A stretch of DNA of 64,000 nt from Nosema muscidifuracis (Eukaryota > Microsporidia > Nosematidae): contig JAIOKI010000009.1 of assembly GCA_028335825.1 (NCBI GenBank), positions 434,001 through 498,000 of the forward strand, in the 5' to 3' direction. A program made the position numbers and the translations under genes. Within the stretch, counting starts at the first letter, position 1. Every line of letters starts with the position of its first letter. Positions 29,688 through 40,955 of the stretch are shown here, one piece after another. Under the pieces are notes generated by a model. That model saw only the letters and a program-made list of their open reading frames with translations, did not search any database and was not told the origin of the DNA.

Positions 29688-32549
29688 ATGAATAGTACTA
29701 TAGATGAATCTCTGTATTCAAGACAGTTATACGTAATAGGAAAAGATGCTATGGAAAAAATGATGAAAAGTAGAATACTTGTTATAGGACTAAACGGTCT
29801 TGGTCAAGAAATAGTAAAAAACTTGTGCTTGACAGGAGTATCACAAATTTATATACATGATCCCAGTGAAGTATCTTTAGAAGATTTTTCTACGGGGTTT
29901 TATTTTAAGAATGAACATTTGGGAAAAAAACGTGACGAATCACTTTTACAAAGATTTAGGGATCTTAACGAATATGTCCAGGTTTCTATAATGGATCAGA
30001 TAGATAATTTTGAAATGGTTGATTTAGTAATTACATGTAACGAACATGTTCATTCTATGATTAGGTTTAATAAACAAGCACGTAGAGATAATGCTAAGTT
30101 TATTGGGTGTCAAGCTAGAGGTCTTTTTTCTCAAATCTTTTGTGATTTTGGAACTGATTTTATCTGTGTGGATACCAATGGAGAATCTCCAGTAATAGGT
30201 ATGATTAATGATATTAGTAATGATGGAATACTAACAGTAGTTGACGAACAAAGACATAATTTGGAAGATGGAGATATTATTAAGATTATACATAGTGGAG
30301 ATAATAAAAATATTTATGAAGGTATTTTATTTAAAGTTAAAGGGATTAATAAGTCGAGTATCAAATTAGCTAGAATAGATGGATCTTCTATATTAGATAC
30401 TCCATTTTCATGTATAGAAGAAATTCCATTTGAATTTACTGAAATTTATGGGGGAGATTACGAACAAGTGAAAAGACCAAAAATTATAAATTTTAAACTT
30501 CTTGAAGACTTATTAGATAATCCTAATATATTATCTTATAATTATGATTCAGATGATCAGAATTTAGTGAGTCATAGATGCTTTTTAGCTTTAAGTGAAT
30601 ATTATGAAAAGTATAATTGTTTACCTAAAGAAGATTCTTTTTCTTCATTTTATTCTAAAAAGTATAAAATACAAGAAGATATGGTAAATATATTTGGAAG
30701 ACAATGTGATACATCATTTATGCCAATGTGTTCTATTATAGGAGGATTTGTAGCTCAGGAAGCTTTAAAAGGAATAAGTTATAAATTTACACCTTTAGTA
30801 CAATTTATGTATTTTGATATTAAGGAGTTATTTAATAACACTGTAATTGAAGAGAATTATGGAAGATACAATTCAATGTACAAAATATTTGGAGAAGAAA
30901 ATATGAAAAAAATTTTAGATTTAAATATTTTTTTAGTTGGAGCAGGTGCTATAGGATGTGAACATATTAAAAATATGATAATGTGTGGTATAGGAAAAAA
31001 TGGATGTATTCATGTAACAGATATGGATTCAATAGAACAGAGTAATCTTAATAGACAATTTTTATTTAGTAAGGAAGATGTAGAAAAAATGAAAGCTGAA
31101 GTCGCTGTAACCAAAGTTAAAAATTTAAATGAAGATTTTTTAATTAAAAAAAATAATTCACAAGAAAATTTAAAATATTACAACCTTAAAGTAGGTGAAG
31201 AGACAGAAGAAGTTTTTAGTGATATTTTTTATAAAGGTATTGATATAGTAGCTAATGCTTTAGATAATGTAGAAGCAAGATTATATACAGACAGTAGATG
31301 TGTTTTACATAGAAAGCCTTTGGTTGATGCAGGAACATCTGGTACAAAAGGAAATGTACAAGTAGTAATTCCTTTATTTTCTGAATCTTATGGATCCAGT
31401 AGAGATCCACCAGAAAAATCTATACCGTTATGTACTATAAAAAATTTTCCACATGCAATTGAGCATACTATCGAATGGGCTATGAGTGAATTTAATTTAA
31501 GATTTCATGATCATATAATAAAAATAAGAGATTCAATTAATAATCATGAAGAAGAAGAAGATGAAGAAATTAAAGAGATTATTCAAAGAGCACCTAAATC
31601 AGTAGATGAATGTATTAGATTAGGATTAAGAATGTTTATAAAATATTTTCATACTTCTATACAGGAATTAGTTAAAACTTTTCCACCTGATTGTCTTACT
31701 AAAGAAGGACAGCCTTTCTGGATGCCACCTAAGAGATCTCCTGAGCCAATAAACTTGGATATAGAAAATGATCTACATATAACTTTTATAAGAAGTGTAT
31801 CTAATATTTACAAAGATATTTTTAATATTCAATCACCTTTAATTTCTAACCAGTATGTCAAAGATTTTATTAATAACGAATTAAAAACTATTGACGATAT
31901 TCCTACTAAAAAAGATCAAGAAGAAAATAAAGTTAATTTTGAAGAATTAGTACCAGTAAAATTTGAGAAAGATAATGATCTTAATAATCATGTAGATTTT
32001 ATTTACTCTTGTGCCAATCTTCGTGCTACTAATTATAAAATCAAGAATCTTGATAAATTATCTATAAAAGGTATAGCTGGTAGAATAATTCCTGCTATTG
32101 CCACTACTACATCTGTTGTATCTGGACTTGCTATGATCGAACTTATTAAATTAGCTCTTCAAGTAAAAACTAAAGAATATAAAAATTCTTTCCTAAATTT
32201 AGCTCTTCCATATTTTGGAACATCTGATCCAATAGAAGCATCTAAATCTTTCTACATTCTTGATAATAAAAAGTATCATTTTAATATGTGGAACAGATTA
32301 GAATATAAAGATACTCTTCTTAAGAATATTATTAAGGCATTTGAGATTCAATTTAAGAACTCAATAAGTATGTTGACTATTGATAATAAATTGTTATATT
32401 GGGATTTGGATAATAAATACGAAGAAAATATGAATAAGAAAGTCAGTGAATTAGTTGATTATATTGAAGGAAGAAAGTTAGTTGTAGTTGATATATCTAC
32501 TGAGAATGAAAATGATGAGTATCCTAGGATAGTAGTATTGATTGAATAA
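29688..32549 (+). CDS. UBA1: Ubiquitin-activating enzyme E1
   Basis: 953 residues from the ATG at 29688, close to the yeast Uba1 length (1024). First step of ubiquitylation: ATP-dependent adenylation of ubiquitin and thioester transfer to E2s. Seen: inactive adenylation half (SRQLYVIGKDAMEKM, VIGLNGLGQEIVKN), active adenylation half with LVGAGAIGCEHIKN and SNLNRQFLFSKEDV, and the catalytic cysteine domain with PLCTIKNFPHAIEHTIEWA, the active-site Cys being about residue 582. RIIPAIATTTSVVSGLAMIEL follows, and a short ubiquitin-fold domain ends the protein (EYPRIVVLIE). All domains of a full E1 are present, so this is the ubiquitin E1 and not a half-size SUMO or NEDD8 E1. Confidence 0.96.
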   Translation: MNSTIDESLYSRQLYVIGKDAMEKMMKSRILVIGLNGLGQEIVKNLCLTGVSQIYIHDPSEVSLEDFSTGFYFKNEHLGKKRDESLLQRFRDLNEYVQVSIMDQIDNFEMVDLVITCNEHVHSMIRFNKQARRDNAKFIGCQARGLFSQIFCDFGTDFICVDTNGESPVIGMINDISNDGILTVVDEQRHNLEDGDIIKIIHSGDNKNIYEGILFKVKGINKSSIKLARIDGSSILDTPFSCIEEIPFEFTEIYGGDYEQVKRPKIINFKLLEDLLDNPNILSYNYDSDDQNLVSHRCFLALSEYYEKYNCLPKEDSFSSFYSKKYKIQEDMVNIFGRQCDTSFMPMCSIIGGFVAQEALKGISYKFTPLVQFMYFDIKELFNNTVIEENYGRYNSMYKIFGEENMKKILDLNIFLVGAGAIGCEHIKNMIMCGIGKNGCIHVTDMDSIEQSNLNRQFLFSKEDVEKMKAEVAVTKVKNLNEDFLIKKNNSQENLKYYNLKVGEETEEVFSDIFYKGIDIVANALDNVEARLYTDSRCVLHRKPLVDAGTSGTKGNVQVVIPLFSESYGSSRDPPEKSIPLCTIKNFPHAIEHTIEWAMSEFNLRFHDHIIKIRDSINNHEEEEDEEIKEIIQRAPKSVDECIRLGLRMFIKYFHTSIQELVKTFPPDCLTKEGQPFWMPPKRSPEPINLDIENDLHITFIRSVSNIYKDIFNIQSPLISNQYVKDFINNELKTIDDIPTKKDQEENKVNFEELVPVKFEKDNDLNNHVDFIYSCANLRATNYKIKNLDKLSIKGIAGRIIPAIATTTSVVSGLAMIELIKLALQVKTKEYKNSFLNLALPYFGTSDPIEASKSFYILDNKKYHFNMWNRLEYKDTLLKNIIKAFEIQFKNSISMLTIDNKLLYWDLDNKYEENMNKKVSELVDYIEGRKLVVVDISTENENDEYPRIVVLIE

Positions 32550-33044
32550 ACAAATTTATCTTAAATATATTAAAAAAATTGTATTGTTAAAAACATAGTA
32601 AAAGCAAGGTATTGTTAGAAATATATTATTGATAAATAGTATTGTTAAAAATATATTAAAAAAATATTATTGATAAATATTATTGTTAAATAGTATTGTT
32701 AAAAATATATTAAAAGCAAGGTATTGTTAAAAATATATTAAAAAAAATTTATAGAAAAATTATCTTAAATATATAATTGATAAATAGTATTGTTAAAAAT
32801 AATTTTATCTTAAATATATTATAGAAAAATAGTATTGTTAAGAAGCAGATATTTTTTTAAAACCTTTTTTCTGTTTAAGAATAAGTTGTACTTTTTTTAA
32901 GGTTAAAAATAAATGTTGAATTTCAAGCTTAATATATTTATGGATTATAAAAAAATTATGTGTTCTTCTATAAAGTTAATGTCTTTCAAATGATCATTTT
33001 ATTTTTCTAAATTTTTATTTAATTGTTTTTTTTTTTATCCCTGC
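32550..33044. repeat. Spacer with 'aaaaatatattaaaagcaaggtattgtt' repeats
   Basis: Imperfect repeats of TATTGTTAAAAATATATTAAA and GATAAATAGTATTGTT blocks from about 32580 to 32840. Then T-rich sequence up to a CCC shortly before the next start. No gene seen. Confidence 0.65.
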
Positions 33045-34160
33045 ATGAATGAAGTTCTTTTCGAAAAAGAAAGATTAGCTCGTAAAGAAGGAGACATAGA
33101 AAAACTCAAAGGAATTTTTCTTGAAATGTTGTCAGGATGTTCTAATAATAAGGATATAGTATCTTTAATTAAGATTTTATCTGTTAGAAGAGGTCAGAAC
33201 AGAGAAGCTATTAGATGGCTTGTTAATGAAGTATACAATAAAAAAAAAGATCATGAAGATTTTATTAAATTATTACTTAGTGAAGTTGTAGAAGGAAAAA
33301 TGTACTTAGAAAGAGAAAGAGTAGATTATACTCTTGATCTTATGAACAGAGCTAAAAATTATGAAGATGCTCTTCGTGTTATTTTAGATGTTCCAATAGA
33401 AACATTTACCCTTGTAGATGATACTACTATTATAAGATATCAACTTGATCAATTTAGATTATGTATAGAAGTAAAGGATTATATTAGAGCAAGTATTATA
33501 ATGAAGAGAATAAGACAGAAATATTTTGAAGAACATAGACATTCTGATGAGAGACTTCATTTTTTTATGTATAAAATTCAACTTTTATTAGGACAAGAGA
33601 AATATTTAGAAGCTTCAAAAACTTATCTTTTATTAAATGAGTCATCAGATAAGACTGAATATTCAATTATGGCTTCTTTTTTTTGTATTTTGAGTACAGA
33701 AGAAAATGATAAAGAAGAAATTTTAGATATTTTATATAATGATAAGAATAATGAAGAGACTATGAGAATTATATTGGATAAATTTAGAGATAATTTATTA
33801 ATTAATAAAACAATAGTTAAAGATTTAGAAAGAGTCACTTCTAAATATTTAGAAATAGATCCTTATTTTTCTCAATTATCTCTCAGCATAGATGAGCATA
33901 ATTACAAGATAATAGAGAAATATTATTCAGAGATTGATATTTCTACATTTAGTAAGCTTATGGATCTTAAAGAAGAAGATTTAGTAAAGAAAATATCTTA
34001 TATGGTAAATAATAAATATAGTAAATGTAAGATTAATCAGAAAGAAGGTGTTGTTGTATTTGAAAATAAAAAATGGAATGAAGAAGTAGAAGGAATAATG
34101 GATAAGCTTATTAAAGTTGATCATTTGATACATAAAGAATCATTAAGAATGAATAAATAA
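33045..34160 (+). CDS. RPN5: 26S proteasome lid subunit Rpn5 (PSMD12)
   Basis: 371 residues, against about 445 in yeast. A PCI-family scaffold subunit of the proteasome regulatory particle lid. Seen: helical N-terminal repeats, the family-typical stretch YQLDQFRLCIEVKDYIRASIIMKRI (compare yeast and human Rpn5), LHFFMYKIQLLLGQEKYLEASKTYLLL, a C-terminal winged-helix PCI part (DISTFSKLMDLKEEDLVKKI) and a closing helix (EVEGIMDKLIKVDHLIHKESL). CCC stands nine bases before the ATG. It neighbours the E1 gene in the same direction, 495 bp away; both serve ubiquitin-dependent degradation, but operons are not expected here. Confidence 0.88.
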   Translation: MNEVLFEKERLARKEGDIEKLKGIFLEMLSGCSNNKDIVSLIKILSVRRGQNREAIRWLVNEVYNKKKDHEDFIKLLLSEVVEGKMYLERERVDYTLDLMNRAKNYEDALRVILDVPIETFTLVDDTTIIRYQLDQFRLCIEVKDYIRASIIMKRIRQKYFEEHRHSDERLHFFMYKIQLLLGQEKYLEASKTYLLLNESSDKTEYSIMASFFCILSTEENDKEEILDILYNDKNNEETMRIILDKFRDNLLINKTIVKDLERVTSKYLEIDPYFSQLSLSIDEHNYKIIEKYYSEIDISTFSKLMDLKEEDLVKKISYMVNNKYSKCKINQKEGVVVFENKKWNEEVEGIMDKLIKVDHLIHKESLRMNK

Positions 34161-35546
34161 AGAATTTATTTATAGAAAGAAATTTAAATTTTTTTATGAA
34201 TGAGTCACTTACGTTAAATATTAAACTTTTTATGTATGGACATTGACCTTTGATTTGTATTAATTTATCAGGTTACTTGACAAATTATGATATATTAAAT
34301 ATCAATACGTCATTTTTAGATAGGTATTTTATGATCATTTTAGATATATCTGATGCAAGTTAAAAAGTCCAGTAAATTTTTAATTATTTTTTAAATATAA
34401 GATTTGTATTTAAGTATACTTTTCTTAGTAAATGTCTAATTCTCTCCACTCATTGCTTTTGAATATTCTTGTTATAAGTTTGTAAGGCATTCAGTCTTAA
34501 TAATCTCATACTAAGTAATCATTTTTTTGATCAGACTTTTGAGTGTCATTTTTAGCTTGAATACAGTTCTATTAATTCTGTGGATCATTAGCTATTATAT
34601 TATACCATATCATTACAAATGAATTATACTTATTCAGTGACATGCAATGATAAATTAAAAAGTCACACTTATGTTTTGTCAATTTTCAATTCCTAAGATT
34701 TTCTTAATCGTTCTGTTAAAAACTATTTTGAGACAAATCTTATATTATTTTTATCACAAGTAATTAAATATCTAAATATATATCAGTTCTTAATATCCAT
34801 GTAAATTAGACAGATAACTTTATGATATTAAAAACAATGTTTATAACTAAACAGAAATGATATTATATTAATAAATTCCTAATATAATTTTAAAATATTT
34901 TATTAATTAAATATTATATCAACTAGATTAATAATATAAATAACAGAAATATAATCAGTTTTAATAGAAAATCGATTAAACCTTGATATTAAAAAAATAT
35001 ATGTAAGAAGAGATTAAAGATTGATTAAGAAATTAAAATACATAGTTTTAAGGATTTGATGTTATCATCCACTTAATTTTTTACTATTAAATCAGTAGAC
35101 AAACTAAAATTTATTAAAGAGAATAAATGATACTTATTTTCATTACAAGCTTAAAAAAGACTACAAAGTTTAATTAGTAAGATTTATCTAATAATTAATA
35201 AATTTACATTACCTACTTATAAGATAAATAATTTTATATTTTTTATCAAATATTTTGATAAAAAAGCCAAATGTGAAAAGACATTTAAGACAAAAAATAT
35301 TTTTTTTCTAATTAATGTACGAATTTACAATTCTAAAATAAAAATTACCAGGAGATGAAAGCAATAAGAAAAAACTTCTTAAAATAAAAAATGGTATTTT
35401 TATAATGACCAAAGATATTTCTATAAAACATTTTAAAAATTTACATATATAAAATATTTTAACGACTTTAAATTTAATAACTACTAATCGATTTAAAGAT
35501 AAAGTAACATAAAAAAAACTTATTGATAAAAGATAAGGAATAATTA
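34161..35546. other. Gene-free stretch, more complex than the other spacers
   Basis: Start of the 34.2-44.5 kb gene-poor zone. Few homopolymer runs and no tandem repeats, unlike spacers elsewhere, suggesting decayed former coding sequence. The 3' part may be the unrecognisable upstream portion of the pseudogene at 35547. No ORF supported. Confidence 0.5.
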
Positions 35547-35822
35547 ATAGATATTTTATATAAACTATATTTACCTAAGGATAATAATTCTGCTTTTAAT
35601 ATATTCAGACACGTTTTGTTAAATCTTGAAAATATCACATACATACTTCAATATGAACTGACAGCCATCACTGATATACTGGCTCATTTGACTGGATATC
35701 CTTCAATGATTCATAATAATCACAATTTTAATTTTGAATTGACTGAGTACAAAGAAATGTTACAGAAAGAAAAATTAGAAAGACTACCCATAAAAGATGA
35801 ATTACGTTATATAATGAATTAA
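35547..35822 (+). pseudogene. C-terminal fragment of the large secreted-protein family
   Basis: 92 codons without an ATG. The protein (YKLYLPKDNNSAFNIFRHVL, then LENITYILQYELTAITDILA and ending KLERLPIKDELRYIMN) matches the C-terminal 90 or so residues of the gene at 39309-40955 at roughly 70-75% identity. The upstream portion has decayed beyond recognition. It lies on the opposite strand about 3.5 kb from that gene, so an inverted duplication or transposition of the family is implied. It is a host gene remnant, not a virus element. Confidence 0.8.
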
Positions 35823-38800
35823 ATCATTCTTATTTAATACTTATCTTTTAAAATGTAAGAAATTTATCTTTGATTATTTTTTAATTTCCAAATTTATTTG
35901 ATGATAATTTATATAGCATAATTAAAGTTGATATCAAAAATAAATTAATATTACTATTAAGTTTTTTATATTAACTTTCTTTTCCAATGTGAACTTCTTT
36001 TGTCTCTATGTAATTTTGTGATGTGTATCCCAATATATACACGTTGAAGTCCAATGTTATGGTATTCATTAGTGTTGTTCATGAAGAGTATTTACGCCTA
36101 CGATAATTTCAATGTTCCAATACTTACTTGGTTGAACACAAAGTAATGAGAGAACATTACGTATTTAGAACAAAAGTTAATAAATTCATAATCTTTCAAC
36201 TCATAGATTTTTCATATGAAATAAGTAATTTTCCGTTAAATATATCCCGATTTTTATGAGTTATAAGAATTTTTAAGAAATTACTTTTATTATTTTAAAT
36301 TAAATCTTATATTACAAAAACTGCTACATTTTTGCTAAAAAAATTAATTTTCGAACTAAATAGCGTATCTGGTACAGCTTTATCAAGTTTTCTAAACCTT
36401 AACCAATAATATATTAAAAAAAATATCTTTAATATTAAATATCAATGGATTTCTAAATAAAATCAATTTTATATTTTCATTTATATATCTCCCATTATTT
36501 CTGTGAAATAATTAACATATGATAATAAATTTTAATTAACAGTCATAATTTCAAATAATTATGAAATACGATTCAATAAAATTAGTTATCGTAAAAACAT
36601 TCAAAAAAATTAGATATAGCATCAGGATAATATATGAAGATGATGATGTAAGTTCAGAAAAATAATGATAGCAGTAAATTATTAATTTTACAACTAAACT
36701 GGGGAAAAACATGCAAATTTGTATAAGTTTTTATGGAATAGCTGTATCCCTATAACTACATCAATTTTTTTCTTCACTTATTGAAATTACTTTAATTTTA
36801 TCAACTTTTATATTTTAACCAAAGGAAAATCATTTTATTTTTAATTAATTATCGTATTCTGAAACATATTTGAGTAGAGATCAGACCAAAAAGAATTAAA
36901 AAATGATAATTAAGTAGATTTGCAAAGGATTTTAAATAGTATAAAATATGGCTACAGCCTTGAAAAAAGCATGTAAAAGGCTAATTATAAATGTTCAGAA
37001 TAAAAGGATGGGTTTTATATTTGATATATATGATATTTTTATGAGTAAATGATAGGTATAGTAAATAATAAGTATTATTTGATAATCTAGGTGAATATAA
37101 TCTGCTTATACAGCAGAAAAAGATTGCCTAATGTATTTTGTTTTATATCGATCATGTCAGAAAAAAGTCAATTAATTAGTCAGTGATTTATAATTTACGT
37201 TATATTGGAAGTCTAATATGATGCTCTTAATACATTTCAGAAGAAATATAAGTTATATCATAAAATATATTGTTGTATCAATTCCAATCTCCAAAAAAAG
37301 ATTATAAGTTAGTATAATAATCTTATGCATTTTTTAGCAAGACAATTATTTTTAAAAACTTTTAGAAAGTCGGGTTTAAATTTGATTATTTAGTAATGAA
37401 GGCTTATAAAGATAATATAAAAAAGTCTGTGGGTGAAATTTTCAATCAAAATAATGAACTTCTGTACTAAAAATATTTATCATTATTTAGTGAGAGTAGA
37501 TCACAATTAGTGGCTAATATAATGATTATGAGAAGAATAGGAAGAATAAGTTATTTAAATTTCATATAGTAAAAGAGCTATGATAATATTAATAATCATT
37601 TTTAGCCTTGATACAAAATTTTAGAAGATACTGAAAAAAGTCGTTTCTCTCAAAAAAATAGTATCTGGGTAAATTTTTTAACAAAGATCAAATATGCCAT
37701 TATAATTTTTTCTATCAAAAATTTGAATCGAACTTCGTGAGTAGCAGATTTAAAGGTAAAGTATTTTTTCTTATAACTAAATTCTTCAATTATTAATTGT
37801 ATCAAACGTGAAATAATATCGTCTCTTCCTCATTAATGTAGTTTATAATGAATCTACAGATTTATAATTTGATTAGTGTAAATATAATCTACAGTTGTAA
37901 ACCCTAACCTAAAATTAAATGATGATGAAGAAATCTTAAATCACGAACTGCAATGAGTACATGAGGAATGTCTATCAGTCACAATAATAGGAAGTTTTCC
38001 AATTATTATCAAAACTTAAATTCATTGTTTTTGCTTTATTTATGGCACAAGTTAAAAAAGCTTATTCAAAATCGCCAAAAATTCACTTAATGTTGGAAAA
38101 TCTTCTAACTTATTTTATGATTAAATAAGATCAAGCTGTTAAAATTGTCCATTTCATCAATCTAGATTTTCACTAATTATTTTCGTTATTATTTAATCTA
38201 TAAAACAATCTTTTAATCCTTAGAAGGTAGCTCTGATATTCTACAAGTATTTATATCTTGGTGAATCATATAAGAACAATAGCATCTTAATATTTTCTTG
38301 AGACCTATTATTAATCGACTAAATATTAATCTCAACTTTACAGATAATAACTTACTAATTTTAGTTCTTTATCTAAAACCCATTTCATCAGAATATTGTT
38401 AGTATGGTAGTTTTTTAATACTATTAAAACTAGACTTACGCATTGAATCTTAGATATAATCATTTTGAATCTTATTATTTATAATATTGTCTCACTATTA
38501 TCTGTAAGAATCAAGTTCAAAAATTATATTTTATATATGGGGCAAAAAAATCGGTATACGTTAAATATAAATTTTTTAAATAAAATCTTTTTCCTTCGAA
38601 AAAGTTGATTTAGTTTTATAAGACATTGATTTTTTTGATAGGGCTAATAAAATCAAATGATACTAGATATAATAAATAAATAATTAAAGCCATATACTTA
38701 TATTAATTTCATGATGATTTCTTTAAAATATATATTTCTTGAGTTACAATGAAGCTTCAATTATTAAAGTTGATCACATACTTTGACAACCTAAGTACAG

Positions 38801-39308
38801 TTAATATAAAAATAAGTATAATTTTTTAAATAACATTGTGGTTTAATACATAAATTAAACAAGGATTATTCTCTACTCAATCCCCTGGAATGACATAGTA
38901 ATAAGATACCATAAATCATACTAAAATAACATTTGAATAGATGAATAAATAGTAGTATACGTGAAATTTAAGGTCTAAAAGATGATTTTGAAAAGCTTTA
39001 CATTGGACTACTTAAGACTTGTTGCAAATAAGATACGCGAAGAAGAAAATAAATGTGGTATGAGAATCTTAAAATATTTTTTAAGGTAACTGACCATACT
39101 ATTATAAGAAAATGAGATATTATATATCCAAATAAACTTATATAACTTAAATATAGTTGAATGTAGATAAATGTTTTTATAAAGGTAATAAAGCTCTTTA
39201 AACGAACACTTTGTTTATAATCTTAGTCAAATAAAATATACAAAATAAAAAAATTAGTTAACTTCTAATATTGTACATTTAAAACGTTAAGTATTAAATA
39301 AAAATAAT
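35823..39308. other. Decayed-gene zone between two copies of the secreted-protein family
   Basis: About 3.5 kb with no intact gene. Several coding-like stretches remain: 35966-36082 (minus, 38 codons starting MNNTNEYHNIGLQRVYIGIH) and about 37385-37760 (plus, stretches such as GEIFNQNNELLY and SESRSQLVANIMIMRRIGRI). No tandem repeats. The families are not recognisable. Confidence 0.45.
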
Positions 39309-40955
39309 TTAATTCATTATATATTGTAATTCATCTTTTATAGGTAATCTTTCTAAATTTTCTTTCTATAACATTTCTTTGTACTCAGGTAAATTAAAAT
39401 AAAAATTATGTCTATGGTGAATCATTGCAGGTTTTTTCGAAATATGAGCTAATATTTCTAAGATTGCTGTTTGTTCATATTGCAGTATGTATATGACATT
39501 TTCAAGATCTAACAAAACATGCTTGAATATATTAAAAGCAGAATTATTATCCTTAGGTAAATATAGTTTATATAATATCTCATCATATAATTCTTTCCAG
39601 TGATACTTCTCAGCCGGGTAATCATCTGATAAATATATTTCGTTAAGAACTTTAGCGAATAAAATCATCAAGTAGTTATAATGACAATATTTAGGGTTTG
39701 GTCTTATTATATGCAATCTTTTTTTTATAATTTCATCAAATAAATTATTGTACACTATCTTTAAAGCAAACTTTTCTTTCTGATTATCATTTAAACTTCT
39801 TAACGAAAAATTTAGATTCATTATTTTTTCAAACTCATTTACTGTTATTAAATTTTGACTTCTGAGTATATGAAAGAAAATTATCGAATACGGCGAATAG
39901 TATGACTCCATAAGCTTATTAATAATTAATAGCTTCATATCATCAGTCAAAGAGTAGTAAAGTAATCCAACTGATAAAAGATCGTCGTTTTTAAGATTCA
40001 ATGAAAACTTAAAAAACTCTTTCATCTCATTATACATTTCTTTAGAAATATTTCTGTCGTCATACGAGAGTACCGAATATTTTTTTTCGTTAATGCTAAT
40101 ATGACTTTCATAAAAAACATAAGGAAAATTTTTATCATAAATGTACGGAGTTATTTCAAATTCATTTTCTTCTTTTGAAGTATTTTTAATAAAATCATTA
40201 TAAATTTCTGTATTATTATAAAATAAACTGTATAATCCAAATTTAAAATCTTTAAAAATTCGTCTTAAAATATTTTCATCAGACAATTTCGAAAATTCAT
40301 AATCCCTTAAAATTTCAATAAAATATTTTTTGAATTCAAATTCTTCGAAATTTATATTAAAACAATATAACCTATTATTTTTTTTGAATATGAAGTTTAT
40401 GATTATCTCATCATCTCTAGAAATAATCTCCGAAGATCTTAGATTATTATCAAAAAAGTGAATTAATATATCTGTATTTTTTATTATTTGTATTCTATAA
40501 TTATTATGGAATTATTTAATAATCTTTATGAAAAAATCAATTACTTTTTTATGATAACCTGAAATAGTATATGCTGATATATTATAAATTATCTCATAGT
40601 CAATGACTCTATCTTTAAAATTCTGGGTAAGAAATTCTTTCAAATTGCATTTGTTATTATTTCCATAAATGATAAAAAAATTTTCAAAAGAAGGATCTGG
40701 TTTGATTTCTATTTCTATTTTATTAATATCAGATGATTCCCCTTCATTTATAAGTTTTTCAGACCATATGGTATTTAAATTAAGCATATTTATATTAATA
40801 AAAAGTAATTTTTCTCTGAGATCTATGACTTTATACTCTTTTTTATTATATTTAGAAATTATCGTATCTTGTATATTTTCATAAAAGTCTCTGTAAGACA
40901 TTGATGATAGTATATTATAAATATATAAAAAAATTAAGTAGTATCTCATTTTCAT
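39309..40955 (-). pseudogene. Large secreted protein, one 549-codon frame with two in-frame stops
   Basis: A single reading frame from ATG at 40955 to TAA at 39309, interrupted only by TAA at 40512-40514 and TAG at 39366-39368, with no frameshift. The N-terminus is a signal peptide (MKMRYYLIFLYIYNILSS). The rest is a helical, charged protein of unknown family ending LERLPIKDELQYIMN. The paralog fragment at 35547-35822 has CAG where this copy has TAG, showing the second stop is a single base change from Gln. Read as a young pseudogene of a secreted lineage-specific protein; stop read-through is less likely. The first piece alone (147 codons) could still be secreted. No CCC motif precedes the ATG. 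Confidence 0.75.
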
